The notes under the pieces: generated by a model
The model's database searches: none
What the model was told of the DNA's origin: nothing
Seen by the model: only the letters and a program-made list of their open reading frames with translations
Part shown: positions 24,878 through 36,548 of the stretch, in pieces
How the letters are laid out: every line of letters begins with the position of its first letter
How positions within the stretch are numbered: position 1 is the stretch's first letter
Position numbers and translations under genes: made by a program
Origin: Liolophura sinensis
Lineage: Eukaryota; Mollusca; Polyplacophora; Chitonida; Chitonidae
Direction of reading: 5' to 3'
DNA length: 64,000 nt
Assembly: GCF_032854445.1 (NCBI RefSeq)
Contig: NC_088300.1
Coordinates: 62,592,984-62,656,983 of the forward strand

Positions 24878-26446
24878 TCTATTCACATGGTCAGTAGAAG
24901 TGGTGGGTTGTTGTCCTAGGTTTCATACACGGCCAGTGAAACACCTGTTTATACAAGATCGGTAGAACTGGTGAAGTACTACCTCACCATGTGTACACGG
25001 TCAATAGAAGCGGTGAATTACTACACACGGTCAGTACAACTAGTGAATTACTAATTAGCCTTGTACACACACTCAGTAGAAAAGGTAAATTACTAACTCA
25101 CCCTGCATGCACGGTCAGTAGACCTTATAAGTTACTAACTCACCCTGTATACAAGATCAGTAGAACTGGTGAAGCACTACCTCACCATGTGTACACGGTC
25201 AATAGAAGCGGTGAATTACTAATTAGCCTTGTACTAGTCAATAGAACTAGTGAATTATTAATTACCCTTGTATACACGGTCAGTGAAACTGGTGAATTAC
25301 TAACTCATTCTGTATACACGGCCAGTAGAACTGGTGAATTATTGACTCATCCTGTATATACAGTTAGTAGAACCGGTGAATTACTAATTAGCCTTTCATC
25401 TACAGGGTAAGTAGAACTGGTAAATTACTCACTCATCCTATATACGCGGCCAGTACAACTGACGAATTACTAACTCATCCTGTATGCACGGTCAGTAGAA
25501 TTGGTTAATTTCTAACTCATCCTGTATGCACGGTCAGTATAACCGGTGAATTACTAACTCATCCTGTATGCACGGTCAGTAGAATTGGTTAATTTCTTAC
25601 TCATCCTGTATGCACGGTCAGTAGAAGGGGTGAATTACTATACAGGGTCAGTACAACTGGTGAATTTCTCCCCAAACCTGTATACACGGTCAGTAGAACT
25701 GGTGATTTACTAACTCATCCTGTGCACACAGTCAGTAAAACCGCTGAATTACTAATGAGACTTGTATACTCTTGTAACTCACCCTGTATACTCGGTCATT
25801 AGAGCTAGTGAATTAGCCTTGTACACCTGTCAGTAAAACGAGTGAATTACTAATTAGCCTTGAATACACGGTCAGTTGAAGCGGTGAATTACTAACTCAT
25901 CTTGTATACACCGTCAGTAGAACCGGTGAATTACTAACTCATCCTGTATACACAGTAAGTAGAACCGGTTAATTACAAACTCGCCTTGTATACACTGTCA
26001 GTAGAACTGGTGAATTACTAACTAACATTGTCCACATGGTCAGTAGAACTGGTAAATTACTAACTCATCCTGTATACACGGTCAGTGGATCTGGTGAATT
26101 ATTAATTAGCCTTATACACAAGAGTCGGTAGAACCGGTGAATTACTAATTCATAGCGTACACACAATCAGCAGAATTGGTGAATTACTAATTAGCCTTGT
26201 ATTCATTGTGAGTAGAACGGCTGAATTACTAACTGATCCTGTATACACGGCCAGTAGAATCGGTGAATTAGTAACTCATCCTCTATATACAGTGAGTAGA
26301 ACCGGTGAATTACTAACTCACCCTGTATACACAGTCAGTAGAACCGGTGAATTACTAATTAGCCTTGTGCACACGGTCAGTTGAACTAGTGATTTACTAC
26401 ATGTAGCTCACCGTGTACACACAGTAAGTAGAACCCGTGATTTACG
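24878..26446. repeat. 42 bp minisatellite array, about 37 units
   Basis: The unit is TGTATACACGGTCAGTAGAA followed by CTGGTGAATTACTAACTCAT and CC, 42 bp. A second version ends ACTAATTAGCCT instead of ACTAACTCATCC and the two versions are intermixed. Units are diverged, so the array is old. The period is exactly 14 codons, which leaves a plus-strand frame open at 24991-25410 with a repeating VYTVSRTGELLTHP. I read that as a consequence of the period rather than a gene. Confidence 0.95.
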
Positions 26447-26479
26447 GCTTCAGGTTTTTTCAACTTTACCCAGAAACAA

Positions 26480-26585
26480 TTCATATGAATTTATTTATTT
26501 ATTTTACTGGTGTTTTACTCCGTACTCAAGAATATTTCACTTATAGGCTACTACGGCCGCCAGCATTATGGTGGGAGGAAGTCAC
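26480..26585 (-). mobile_element. Truncated V-type SINE
   Basis: The tail (TTTATTTATTTATTTTACTG), the core GTTTTACTCCGTACTCAAGA and CCAGCATTATGGTGGGAGGA are present, and the copy then breaks off. It sits directly beside the end of the 42 bp array. Confidence 0.8.
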
Positions 26586-27695
26586 CACTGATCTTCAGTA
26601 ACGATAGCCTAAATTTGCACAACCTGTACAAAGATTATTTTCATGCCTTTATATGAACATTACATGTTACTTCCACCCTAACAACATAAACAAAGATCAA
26701 CAAAAATATTCTGTAACAGGAGTGAAGACCAAAGAAACCGTTTGCTACTGGAAAATAAATTATACATATTTGCCCTGAGACCGGAGATATAGACACGGTG
26801 CCAAAACGGTAAAAACCGAGTACTGGAGGTACTTCGATTCCAGAAATCAGGTGTATATATGTCTGTATATAGGTGTAATGTATAGGTGTAATTTGTGCCA
26901 TGAAGGTAAAGGCAGCTTAGGAGTCCTAAATCTGCTAATGCTCACTTCTCTCAATGATCCATGTTTACACGCATAAGCCAGCGAGTAAAACTACACAATT
27001 CCTTACCTCTGTATATCTTATATGTCTTTATAAGCGTTTTCGAAATTTCTCAGAAAAGAGGAGACATTGTATTTCATCTAAGTATTTTGATTATGACACC
27101 GTGGATTTCAACGCAGTTTCAATATTAAAAAAAGTCTTAAAACTTAACCAAATCGCAATACCAGTTACCACTATATAAGCGAAGATTCACAAAATTGCCA
27201 ATAAAGCATATCGCTATATATAGGTAGTCGTTGCCTTGGTTTAAATGTCTGGACGAATTGCAATGCCCGGTATTACTTGGCCATATAGCATTAGATTGAT
27301 AAAGAAATGGGGTAGAATTACTCCGGAAATAAAACAAAAATACGAAAATTTAATGAATTGCAAGAACTACATCCAATTCCGAAATGTTATGCTATTTTAT
27401 CCGACGAGGATTTGGATAATGGCTTACTATTAGCTCCTTTCGTTTTTGCACCCATATAAATGTCACCACATGTCACGTCTCTAACTAGGAATACATATAT
27501 AGCATACCATTCAAAGGTAGGGAATGTTCTGTTTATGTAAATCAGTCACACATCTTCAATATCTGTAATTAGATAAATAGTTAATCAAGAACACAGAACC
27601 ACCGAATGAAGAGAAAATATAGGAATAAGTTTGAATGCAAATTCAAAATGCGCACTAACCAGATGTCATGCAAAACTCCTGTACGCATGTTGTGA
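26586..27695. other. Non-coding, with one faint protein-like fragment
   Basis: The plus-strand frame at 27245-27433 is discussed under findings for a weak resemblance to a RasGEF segment. Nothing else is recognised. Confidence 0.45.
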
Positions 27696-27795
27696 ATGAC
27701 TGAATGAATGATTATGGCTTAACGCCACATCGGCGATATTTCAGCCATATCGTGGCGAGAACAAGGTGAAAACACAAGAAAGTTCAGGTTTTCGA
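27696..27795 (-). mobile_element. Tail fragment of another SINE-like repeat
   Basis: TGAATGACTGAATGAATGAT is followed by TATGGCTTAACGCCACATCG, GCGATATTTCAGCCATATCG and TGGCGAGAAC. The layout (simple-repeat tail, AACGCC, ATATTTCAG, CATATCGTGGCG) parallels the tail of the V-type SINEs but differs in sequence, so it is probably a different family. No head is visible. The 365 bases to its right hold nothing recognised. Confidence 0.5.
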
Positions 27796-28159
27796 TATGG
27801 TATTGAGAACATCAAGAACTAAACCAAAATGTTCGGACATGTTTAAAATCAGATAGGGAAACACGGGTGTTGTGTGGGTCGAAGATTTATCATGACCCGG
27901 TGAACAGTTTAACTGTATTTCTTATACATTCACAGTTATACAGTGTTATTTTCGATAAATATCACCACCAACCGGAATTTGCATACCTCTTAAACAGTAT
28001 AGCAGTATTCTGGTGTTACAGTTTTCTCTGCCGTATGTAAAAAGGATGCACTTGGGCAAATCACCGAGGAGCAGATGTTTTAATGTCTAATTCTCACATG
28101 TGATGGTTTCATCTCAGCATAGTATTTCGGGGCTTTGTACAAAGCTCGTCTGTCATCCT

Positions 28160-28449
28160 TTGCTTTTAGTTAAGAACTGCTATAATACTAATTCTGAGTA
28201 TAGCCTTTTTACGCCTCTGATTCAGAGCAACCATAGTCTTTTTAAGCCTTTGGTTGAGAAGAGCTATATTACTAATTACTAAGTATAGCCTTTCAACGCC
28301 TTTAGTTAAGAACAGTTATAGTGTTAATTCTGAGTTTAGCCTTTTATGCCTTTAATTAAAAAGAGCTATATTACTCATTCTGGGTAGAGCCTTTTTACGC
28401 CTTTAGTTAAAAACAGCTATAGTACTAATTCTGACTATAGCCTTTTTAA
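28160..28449. repeat. 51 bp tandem repeat, about 6 units
   Basis: The unit starts TAGCCTTTTTACGCCTTTAG and continues through TTAAGAACAGCTATAGTACT and AATTCTGAGTA. Five recognisable copies and a partial sixth are diverged by several substitutions each. Confidence 0.9.
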
Positions 28450-29182
28450 GTTGAATCAAGAGTGAGAAACATTAGGCACAATTTTAAAACTAAATACTTG
28501 ACCATAAATTGTAAAAATGATTTAAAATTTATATTTAAAATTGAACAACACAGGAGTTAAAATTCGTAGTTGAAATGTGGTATTTACTACCTAGAGTTGC
28601 TTTGTCTATCAGTTTTACAGCAAGTTATAAACGATGGGAAAACTTTCAGTCTCAAGGAATAAAATAAAGCACGCTTTGAGCTTAGAACGTCCTTGAGGCT
28701 ATTATCATTTACAAAAAAATGAGCGGAATACACATCATCTTTTACCTGAAAAATATTGAAGAAATTTGGATTTTATTAATGGTAAACCCGCAAATGGCAT
28801 CCTCGCCATATCGTATACATGAGCCGGGATGTGATTACATCAGATTTAATTAATAGTCGATCGTTCTCAGGCATGGAGCACTTACAAGTACTTCTGTTTG
28901 AGCCATGACCCATTCACAGAGGGGTACCACGCGGTACGCTCCTCATGCATAGCTTACAGATAATATGACAGAAACCTTCCTCTTCGGGAAATTAACTGAA
29001 CATCTCTACCTGAAGCCAGTGTATAATTTGCTTTGTTATTCCTTAAAGAATAACAAGGCCCGGCTCGCAGTATTTAGCATGAAGGCTGGATTCAGGAAAG
29101 TGCGATTACTCACTGAAACTTATATATTTGTTCATATAAAGTAATAATTTCCCTCCATACGTCAGAGATAGTGCTTATAGCT
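28450..29182. other. 3' flank of the receptor gene
   Basis: This AT-rich DNA lies downstream of the receptor stop codon. A minus-strand AATAAA (TTTATT at 28772-28777) is about 0.4 kb past the stop and could serve as a polyadenylation signal. Nothing shows that it is used. Confidence 0.4.
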
Positions 29183-31072
29183 TTAACACCGTGATCGACG
29201 AAATATGATTTTTTGAAACGCATGCCTGAACTCACGGTTGAATATTGTATATATGAAAGGATTTAGGGCGGAATTGCAATAGCCCAACCAAAAGAAGAAT
29301 TTGAAGACAAACATTGGAATACACGGGCCATTGCACAATGCGGATGAAACGTAGAGAGTGAAGAAAGGCAGCCAGCACAAAATGAAAGCTGCCATGACGA
29401 TTCCCACTACAATAGTGGCGCGTCTCTCGCGGGCTTTGGCCAACTTCCGTTTTTGCCTCTCGTGATCACGTTGAGCAGCCGTGCGGAAAACTTGTTCCTT
29501 TTTAGGCTTCGCTTTCTGACGATTCGGACTTTTGTGCAAAAAGTTACCAAATCCTTTGGGCATTGATAATATCTGATATTTGGACGTGACTGTCACTTCC
29601 TTTTCTCCCGGTTTAATTCTGGCACCAGTACCGGAAGGGAGTGACCCATCTGGGTCAACACTGGGACAGTCCTTATTGAAATTATGCAGAGTAGACTCAT
29701 GCGTTGGAGCCGAGTCGGACTCTTCAAGTAAAGGTTTGGAATTTTCACTGTCTGAAAGCAGAACATGTCTCCTGTCTTTACGCCGCATTCCCGGCGAGTC
29801 GACTGTAGAGGAATCCGTGTCAGGGACGAGAGGCACCAACTTAAAGCCACCAATATGGCGCATATCGGCCGATTCGCTATCACTTGTCACAATGTATCCT
29901 CTATTTGAAGTATCCACTGAATCCGTATCATTTGACAGAAGGTTCTTGGTCTCATCCCCCGACTGAACCCCTGTTCCGGTAGTGGAGGTTCCATTACCAC
30001 AGCCTTCAAACGCACCACTTTTCGGGTTATATGTCGTAAAACCACTTTCATCTCCGTCTGACAAGGCCGAGCTTCCTTCCGCTTCAGGAATTGTGGCCAC
30101 TTCCTCATGTTCTACGGTCTCGTTATTGTTTTTGGGTAGGGTGGTGAAACTCGTTGTTGTTGTTGTTGTTGTAGTTGTCGTCGGAGGGGATTTACCATTT
30201 TCTGCTTTTGGTATCTTTTGTTTCTTCACTGTTCGCCTGGCTCGCTCTCTCGCCGCCAGGTACACGCGCATGTACACGAACAGAATGATTACCATTGGTA
30301 TGTAGAATGAGCCCATTGAAGAATAAAGCACATACCCTATATCTTCACTTAACTCACACACAGGGTAATCGGACTCTCGAGGCGGCTGTTTCCAGCCAAT
30401 GAGCGGGGGCACACACACGACAGCCGATATAATCCACACCGTCGTAATCATGATAGCGGCCCGTTTTGGGGTCCGTTGTCGGGCATAGTGAATCGCGCGT
30501 GTTATTGACCAATAACGGTCTAAGCTAATTAAACACAAACTGTTAATGGATGCCGTGCACAGCAGCACGTCAATAGCTTTCCACAGTTCGCACCAAATGG
30601 TACCGAAGTACCAGTATCCCATCAATTCATTTGCCAAGGAAAAGGGAACGATTAACATCCCGAGTAGCAAATCCGCCACAGCCAAAGAGGCGATGAACCA
30701 GTTTTGAGTGGATTTTAAATTCCTGTCGGTGGCAATGGCTACACAAACCAGGGCATTACCGAAGACAATAGCAATGATGATGACGGTTACGTAGATGGAG
30801 GTGATGATGATATGAGACCAGGTATACCCACTGGGCAAGCCAGCTGGGTACAAGTCTTCTGGCGATGCGGTAGAAAACGTCCCATTGTCATACACGGAAA
30901 AATTTGCGATAGTCCCATCTATTTCGAAGAAGCAGTATTTACAGACGTCTGAAAAAGTGTCCTTTGCGGAAGAAATGTTCCTATCAAACGTACTGTTTGC
31001 CGTGGTTTCCAGTGTCTGCGGTAAAACAGTACCTAACATCTCGGCGGAGATGTTAGATCCACTCATTGTCAT
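29183..31072 (-). CDS. Alpha2-adrenergic-like / octopamine-type amine receptor
   Basis: This is a class A G-protein-coupled receptor for a biogenic amine, acting in the plasma membrane. The 629-residue frame has no intron. The N-terminus has five N-glycosylation sequons (N7, N26, N32, N57, N63). Seven membrane segments lie at about 84-109, 122-146, 158-180, 203-225, 246-270, 552-574 and 585-609. Key residues are D134 (2.50), the C161-C239 disulfide pair, amine-binding D168 (3.32), DRY 185-187, serines 251, 252 and 255 (5.42, 5.43, 5.46) expected to contact the ligand hydroxyls, CWLP 566-569, F595 and Y599 in segment 7, NPFIY 604-608 and a terminal cysteine C629. PFSLANE, MGYWYFG and KFFFWLGYCNS are the pattern of alpha2-type receptors, which usually couple to Gi/o. 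The third loop is about 280 residues and has ten threonines at 298-307. The ATG at 31070-31072 has A at -3, and an in-frame stop lies at 31115-31117. Noradrenaline versus octopamine as ligand cannot be decided here. Confidence 0.95.
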   Translation of the reverse strand: MTMSGSNISAEMLGTVLPQTLETTANSTFDRNISSAKDTFSDVCKYCFFEIDGTIANFSVYDNGTFSTASPEDLYPAGLPSGYTWSHIIITSIYVTVIIIAIVFGNALVCVAIATDRNLKSTQNWFIASLAVADLLLGMLIVPFSLANELMGYWYFGTIWCELWKAIDVLLCTASINSLCLISLDRYWSITRAIHYARQRTPKRAAIMITTVWIISAVVCVPPLIGWKQPPRESDYPVCELSEDIGYVLYSSMGSFYIPMVIILFVYMRVYLAARERARRTVKKQKIPKAENGKSPPTTTTTTTTTTSFTTLPKNNNETVEHEEVATIPEAEGSSALSDGDESGFTTYNPKSGAFEGCGNGTSTTGTGVQSGDETKNLLSNDTDSVDTSNRGYIVTSDSESADMRHIGGFKLVPLVPDTDSSTVDSPGMRRKDRRHVLLSDSENSKPLLEESDSAPTHESTLHNFNKDCPSVDPDGSLPSGTGARIKPGEKEVTVTSKYQILSMPKGFGNFLHKSPNRQKAKPKKEQVFRTAAQRDHERQKRKLAKARERRATIVVGIVMAAFILCWLPFFTLYVSSALCNGPCIPMFVFKFFFWLGYCNSALNPFIYTIFNREFRHAFQKIIFRRSRC

Positions 31073-33835
31073 GTTGAACTGGCTGAGTAATAATGGCAGG
31101 TTTAAAGCATGGTTTTAGTCATTAGTAGAAGCGGGCCGAGACATCGATCTCCACTCGCTGTCTCTGCGATCATCTTAGGAAAATACACGGTCCGTCTGTG
31201 GCAGGAACCCTGCCCCCTTCTCTGGATGGCCTAGCCGCCCGTAAAGTGCTCCTCTAATCGTCTGGACCCATCAATGGAAGGTATCAGTCTACAACAAAGG
31301 TTAGACAGACGTGCCATGAGTCAAAATGTTCCTCTGACGAAGTATCGGTTTCTTTTGCAGCATTAATTTGATTAGCGTGAACCATTTAATGGGTGCCGTC
31401 AGGGTAAAGCCTACCTATCCATCTCTAGTTCACGTACTACTAAGACCAGGCCTATGGGCTCACGTGATCATCAGAACCAATAACACAAGGTGACACTCAT
31501 GCAAATAAAGAGATTACAAGGAACTATTAAACTGGCATTAAGCCTTATCTGGTGGCTGAGTGCCTCTCGTTACATGTACAATAACGGCTTTTATGGTAGG
31601 CATGGGGTGGCACACAACGGCTACAAAAATTGTGAGCCGAGAATTCTCTCTTGTGAGAGAAAAAACTTGTCAGGCTCTTCTTGCAGCAAGCCAATATCAT
31701 ACGATCTACAACGATATTTCCTCTGTTCATAAAATATTCAAATCGTTGTAAGCCTGTGAAGTTTTCCTGATGTACAATGAGTATGCTTATTATCACAGCT
31801 GTCTATTGGAACCTGAAACACAGGGGGTGCGGGATGAATCGACGTTTCGATGTGTCTAACGTCCTCATAAAAATGTCTAAATTCGTCTGTCCTCACCGCC
31901 CTCATGGTTTCATTTGTTAAGTCAGAGTGGCCCACAAAAGAGAAAGTACAACTCATAAAAATTAGATCACTTTCATACAGGCGATACGATATTGCGCTGT
32001 CAATTCAAGATTCTGAGATTTAGTTCTTTTTGGGTTTCACACATTCGTGTACAAGTCAGATAAAATTTTATAAGAGAAAAAAAATAAACTGACAACCGAA
32101 CAACTTCAATATCTTTCAGGCAAATTAGGTAAAGTTTTTATATTGAATGGAGAATGGGCAAGAAGTATTTGTATGGACAATGCTGAAAACTCATATTTTG
32201 TGGACTGTCTAGTGAACGGACGGATTGACTGAAAATTATCAACAGTAAATGGTGTGATTTCATGGGTGTCTGTGAATATACCGGTACGCAATATGTAAAT
32301 GATCCATGTGGTAATACATTGATATTTATCTACCTTTGCGACTTCGCCAATATGAAAAATTACGATAGTGCCAATATACTCTGTACTGAAGAATTGTTTA
32401 CTTATATTACAGCGTTTAACGGTGGAGAAAATCTAATATGTGGCACCACCTATTACCAGATAACTGACCCTTCTCGAGACTTAAAACGGAATTCGAATAT
32501 ACTACCTTCAGTGGTTTAAGAGCCAGTGCTTTAAACATCTGAGCTAGCGATAGGCCACATACTGGTCGTACAGACCCTACATATATACATGGGCATATTC
32601 ATCGTCCAATGATTTTATAAAGGTTTGAATAGACGCCGTTTTCGTAAAGTGTTGAATTGTTTGTAAGTTCAACAATAGTTTGACCAATAGGAAATGTGCC
32701 GAACTCATCATTAGTTTTGAGACTCCATCGGCTGAACTGTTTACAAAACACATGTGGTAAAACAGCCTTCATTACACAAAGTGTTGGCAATCAAAGCCTA
32801 AGAGTGCATCTGAGCTGTTCAATATTACAGGATGAGAAGTCCATGAGTCCAGGGGATGGGTCCCAGAATTCAAACACTCCAGTGATATTTATTTTCCGCA
32901 AATGCTGTTTTAAGAGGGTATTTCAGCAAGCGGCCTTCAATGCCAATTTGATCCATTTTCATCATCTTGCGTTAGTTTCTTTTCTGGCGGATGTGGTTGA
33001 GTGAGATCTTGGCACGTTGACTGAAGCCCCGATCAGTCTTCTGCTGGCCATTACGGCAGGTCGAGTTTCTCAACAGGGTTAATATCGGGCTAGAGACGGC
33101 GTTTCTATGAAAACACAAGCCAAAGGCGATCGATTTAGTAATTAATGACTTACAGCTCTTCTAACTCGGTTGGCAAACTCATGTGTTTGTAAAGCGGCTA
33201 AGAGGGAGAAATGACAGCGGTTAGCTCTGCTTATGGCTCTGTTATCACCTACAGCACACGGCTTCAACCTGACTAGGGGATTAAAACTTCACAGCACAAA
33301 CACAGCCTGCCAAATACTTCTCAGAATTTTGGACAGATGGGCTTCAGATGGATGTTGCCGTGTCAAGGAAGGTCAAACTCCAATGGAACTTCTGAAATAA
33401 CATACATTTTCTGATCCGGGGTTTTTGACCTGGATGACACGGGGAACGGGCGCTATTGAAACCTTCGCAAATATTCTGGTGATAAACACTGATGGGTCTG
33501 GCGTCCTTCATATACAGGCGACATTGCCGGCTTCTCCGTTCAATATAGCGCTGATATTGAGCACATATCCCTAAATAAGTTATAGAGGGGCCAACTCTAA
33601 ATCGTTCCCTTCAAACATTAGAGCAGTTAAGGGCTTTTGATGCATCAATGGATATACCCGAACTAAGCCATGAAAATATTAAAGCAAACTTATGCTTGAT
33701 AATACTAATTGATGGTCAACACCTGCGCTTTACAAAAGATATACAACCCTTTACCCTGCCTGTCTGATGGAATCCTTATAGGTTTATACATTTTCACCAA
33801 GAGGAGATGGTCTTAGTTACGTACCTGACAACTGT
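31073..33835. other. 5' flank of the receptor gene
   Basis: On the minus strand a TACTAATGAC branch-like motif, then ATTATTACTCAG at about 31094-31083, lies only 10 bases before the ATG. This could be the acceptor of an intron in the 5' untranslated region. No promoter element is clear. Frames at 31490-33004 are short and look like chance. Confidence 0.4.
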
Positions 33836-33940
33836 CTGACCGGATTCCTCCACCCCGAAGCCTTAACTCGGTTATATAAAAGAAAAATCCTTGAATATGG
33901 CGTAAAACCCTCTTTCAATGAAAGAAATAAACAAAGAGAC
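33836..33940 (+). mobile_element. Degenerate V-type SINE fragment
   Basis: CCGGATTCCTCCACCCCGAA, then TCCTTGAATATGGCGTAAAA and AAAGAAATAAAC follow the order of the SINE 3' half (CCTCCCACC, TTCTTGAGTACGGCGTAAAA, AAATAAA) in plus orientation with many changes. Confidence 0.5.
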
Positions 33941-36273
33941 ATATAAATACAATTTTCACCGAGAGGATTCTTAATCAGCGAATAATCAGAAAAACTATGA
34001 AAAGCTTTATGAGCAGATCGACGTCCTGAAGCTGCATTACGACCGACTGCCATTTACTTAGCGTGCTGGAAATCCGACAAGTTCCCGCGAACTGCCAGAA
34101 GCCATTGTCCATTTTTGCGCCGATAAGCCACCCGATAAGTTAGTACACTGTCTGTTACTTTTCACCCGCCTTGCGGCTCTTCATCTCACTTGTGACTGTG
34201 AGTCTTTATTTCTGTACACAATGGAGATCAACTTAGCGCGAAGGTTTCTAACATAAAAAGATCCTTTCAAATTCGTTTTGCACATGCTTTGATTTGAGTT
34301 AAAGTTTGACACGTTATGTATTTTCTTCGTATACTGTTTTTCCCAAAGGAATGGCGTTTTCCATATTATTACGACGTTTTACATGTTTTTGTATAGTGTA
34401 GAAGTAACAGTTTGTGAGAATGGTTTGGATTACGGTAGCACTAAAGGTTCAGTTTACTGTACAGAATAGCGTACATTTAAACATCCTTTGGGGACGTTAC
34501 AGAATTTTGCGCTATGCGCATGTTTTTAGGTAAACCTAAAAAATACAAGTATCTTATACAGAAATAGAGCAAGCAGTTCTACTTGATACTAAACAGACCG
34601 CCTTTGATCTTTTCCTCGGTAGCTGATTTAAAACACACCGCAGAAAAGTAGGCTGGATGTGTGTTGAAACTAAAGCAATAAAGTTCCTGAATTTTATTAT
34701 GTCTTCCTCCTAATGTGTCTATAGCGAGCTTGCAATGGTCAACATTAGCCGTTGGTTCCAGTTGTTTTCCCGGCCCAGCTTGCTATCTGGTCGCAGACTC
34801 TGCCTCCAAAAACAAATCCACTGGGATTAGTGCTTCCATGTGGCCAATTTCACCAGCGCATTGCAGGCCCATTAGGGACTTCGTCAAGGATTTCGATGGG
34901 AAATGGAAAGAAACAAACAAGTTTTGAACCAATATCCTATGTGATATATGATTGAGACTCTGATTGCTGTGAGCATATACAAAAGCGGCGGCAAAACTTT
35001 TTGGACGAATTCTAAACAGAAAAATTCTGATAACACATGGATTTAGTATTACATATACAGGGTACGATACCACATGCCTGCAGTTAACTGCACACGTGGC
35101 CGTAGGTGGTAACAAGGATCGGGAACAAAAGAGAAAGGCATTAGCTAAATTTCCTTCCCAGTTGTGTACGTGATTATGCTCAGATATAGCTTCGGTGACG
35201 TTCTACAATACATCACCTTGTACTTCCCGGCAGAGATGCAAACATAAGAGAGCAATGAAAGAGATGATGACAGCGGAGAAGCGAGAGAGCGTTTGCCGAG
35301 CTGTAATCACCTCTCATGGCTTTCACAGAAGATAAGAAAGCACTTTTAATCAATATGAAATATTAGGGAATCTTATCGTCCGAGATGATCATCCTAGATG
35401 CCCAGCTTTTATGTACCATGAAGTTATGTAACGTGTACTTGGCAAGAGGCCAGTATTTCTGTGGATTGAAAGTAACGTAGTATGATTATTGAAACCTCGG
35501 GTCAACCACTTCTGGAAAAAAACATCCGCAGGGGTTCTTTACACTTTCCACACGTTATGAGCAAATGCAATTTCGCTGGCACAGGCTATATTAGCACATT
35601 GTTTAATTTAAGAGAGTACAAATTCAATTCTTCACCTGACTTGTTGTATATGGACATCGCATAAGAAGTCTGACACAATATTGAGCATCTTTTAAACTCC
35701 TAATCTCCTATTCATGACGTTACACGATTTACGGTTATCCAACAGTTCGAGGAGCCTATTTGAAACAGAAAGCTCCGGAGCAACCTATTCAGTAGTTTCA
35801 TCATTGAAATCTGTGCTGTCATGATATAGACAAAAAATGACAGCTATACACTTGCTTTAAGCATATATATACACTACTATTCTGCCTGTTTATCAAACAT
35901 GCAGATATTAGTGAGGTAGTTACAACAATGAACATATAAAGATAAATGCGATTCGTTTCTCAGAGCACAAAATGGGATCAAACCATCCTGTTTGTCTGAT
36001 GGGTTACTGTGAGTGTTTAAAGCCAATTTCCATGCTATCAACAGCTGGCCGACATATTTATGACGCTGCCACAGTGAAATGTCATGCCAAAGACACTAGA
36101 CATGACACCCTATCGAGGCGACCAGAGTTTGCTCTGTCAACTTTTGCACAGAGAGGAACTTGCTAGTGTTAAAGTAATATTCAGGAGCCTGTACCAGGTT
36201 TTCTCACCGCTCGGACAAACCAAGCTGTAATCTTTTATTCAGTCTGTTTTGTACTGCTTTGCAAACCCAAACT
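33941..36273. other. Non-coding, nothing recognised
   Basis: Overlapping short frames at 34715-35115 occur on both strands without protein character. No repeats were found. Confidence 0.5.
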
Positions 36274-36548
36274 CGCATAATTTGATTTATTTTTTTGATT
36301 GGCGTTTTACGCCGTACTCAAGAATATTTCACTTATACGACGACGGCCAGAGTTTTGGGGGGAAGAAGCCGGGCCCTGCGAAACCCACGACCAGGTTGCT
36401 GGGAGACCCTTCCACGTACGGCCGGAGAGGAAGCCAGCATGATCTGGACTTGAACTCACAGTGACCGCATTGGTAGCTTGTTTCTGGGTCATTACGCTGC
36501 GCTAGCGCGCTAACCAACTGAGTCACGGAGGCCCCCGCATAATTGGAT
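36274..36548 (-). mobile_element. Full-length V-type tRNA-SINE with target duplication
   Basis: The body lies between direct repeats CGCATAATTTGAT (36274-36286) and CGCATAATTGGAT (36536-36548). The minus-strand head (GGGCCTCCGTGACTCAGTTG), the B box GAGTTCAAGTCC and the core are intact. There is a short internal deletion around the ACGACCAGGTTGCTGG segment compared with the copy at 12479. Confidence 0.9.

Noticed and set aside
24991-25410. 139-codon repeat protein
   Set aside because: The frame exists because the minisatellite period is 42 bp. There is no unique start region and neighbouring units break it.
24878-26446. CRISPR-like regular array
   Set aside because: The whole 42 bp unit is repeated and diverged. 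There is no constant repeat with unique spacers, and the DNA is eukaryotic.
29580-30305. Plus-strand frames of 107-128 codons inside the receptor
   Set aside because: They are antisense to the receptor coding sequence, and the length is explained by its codon composition, including the threonine run.
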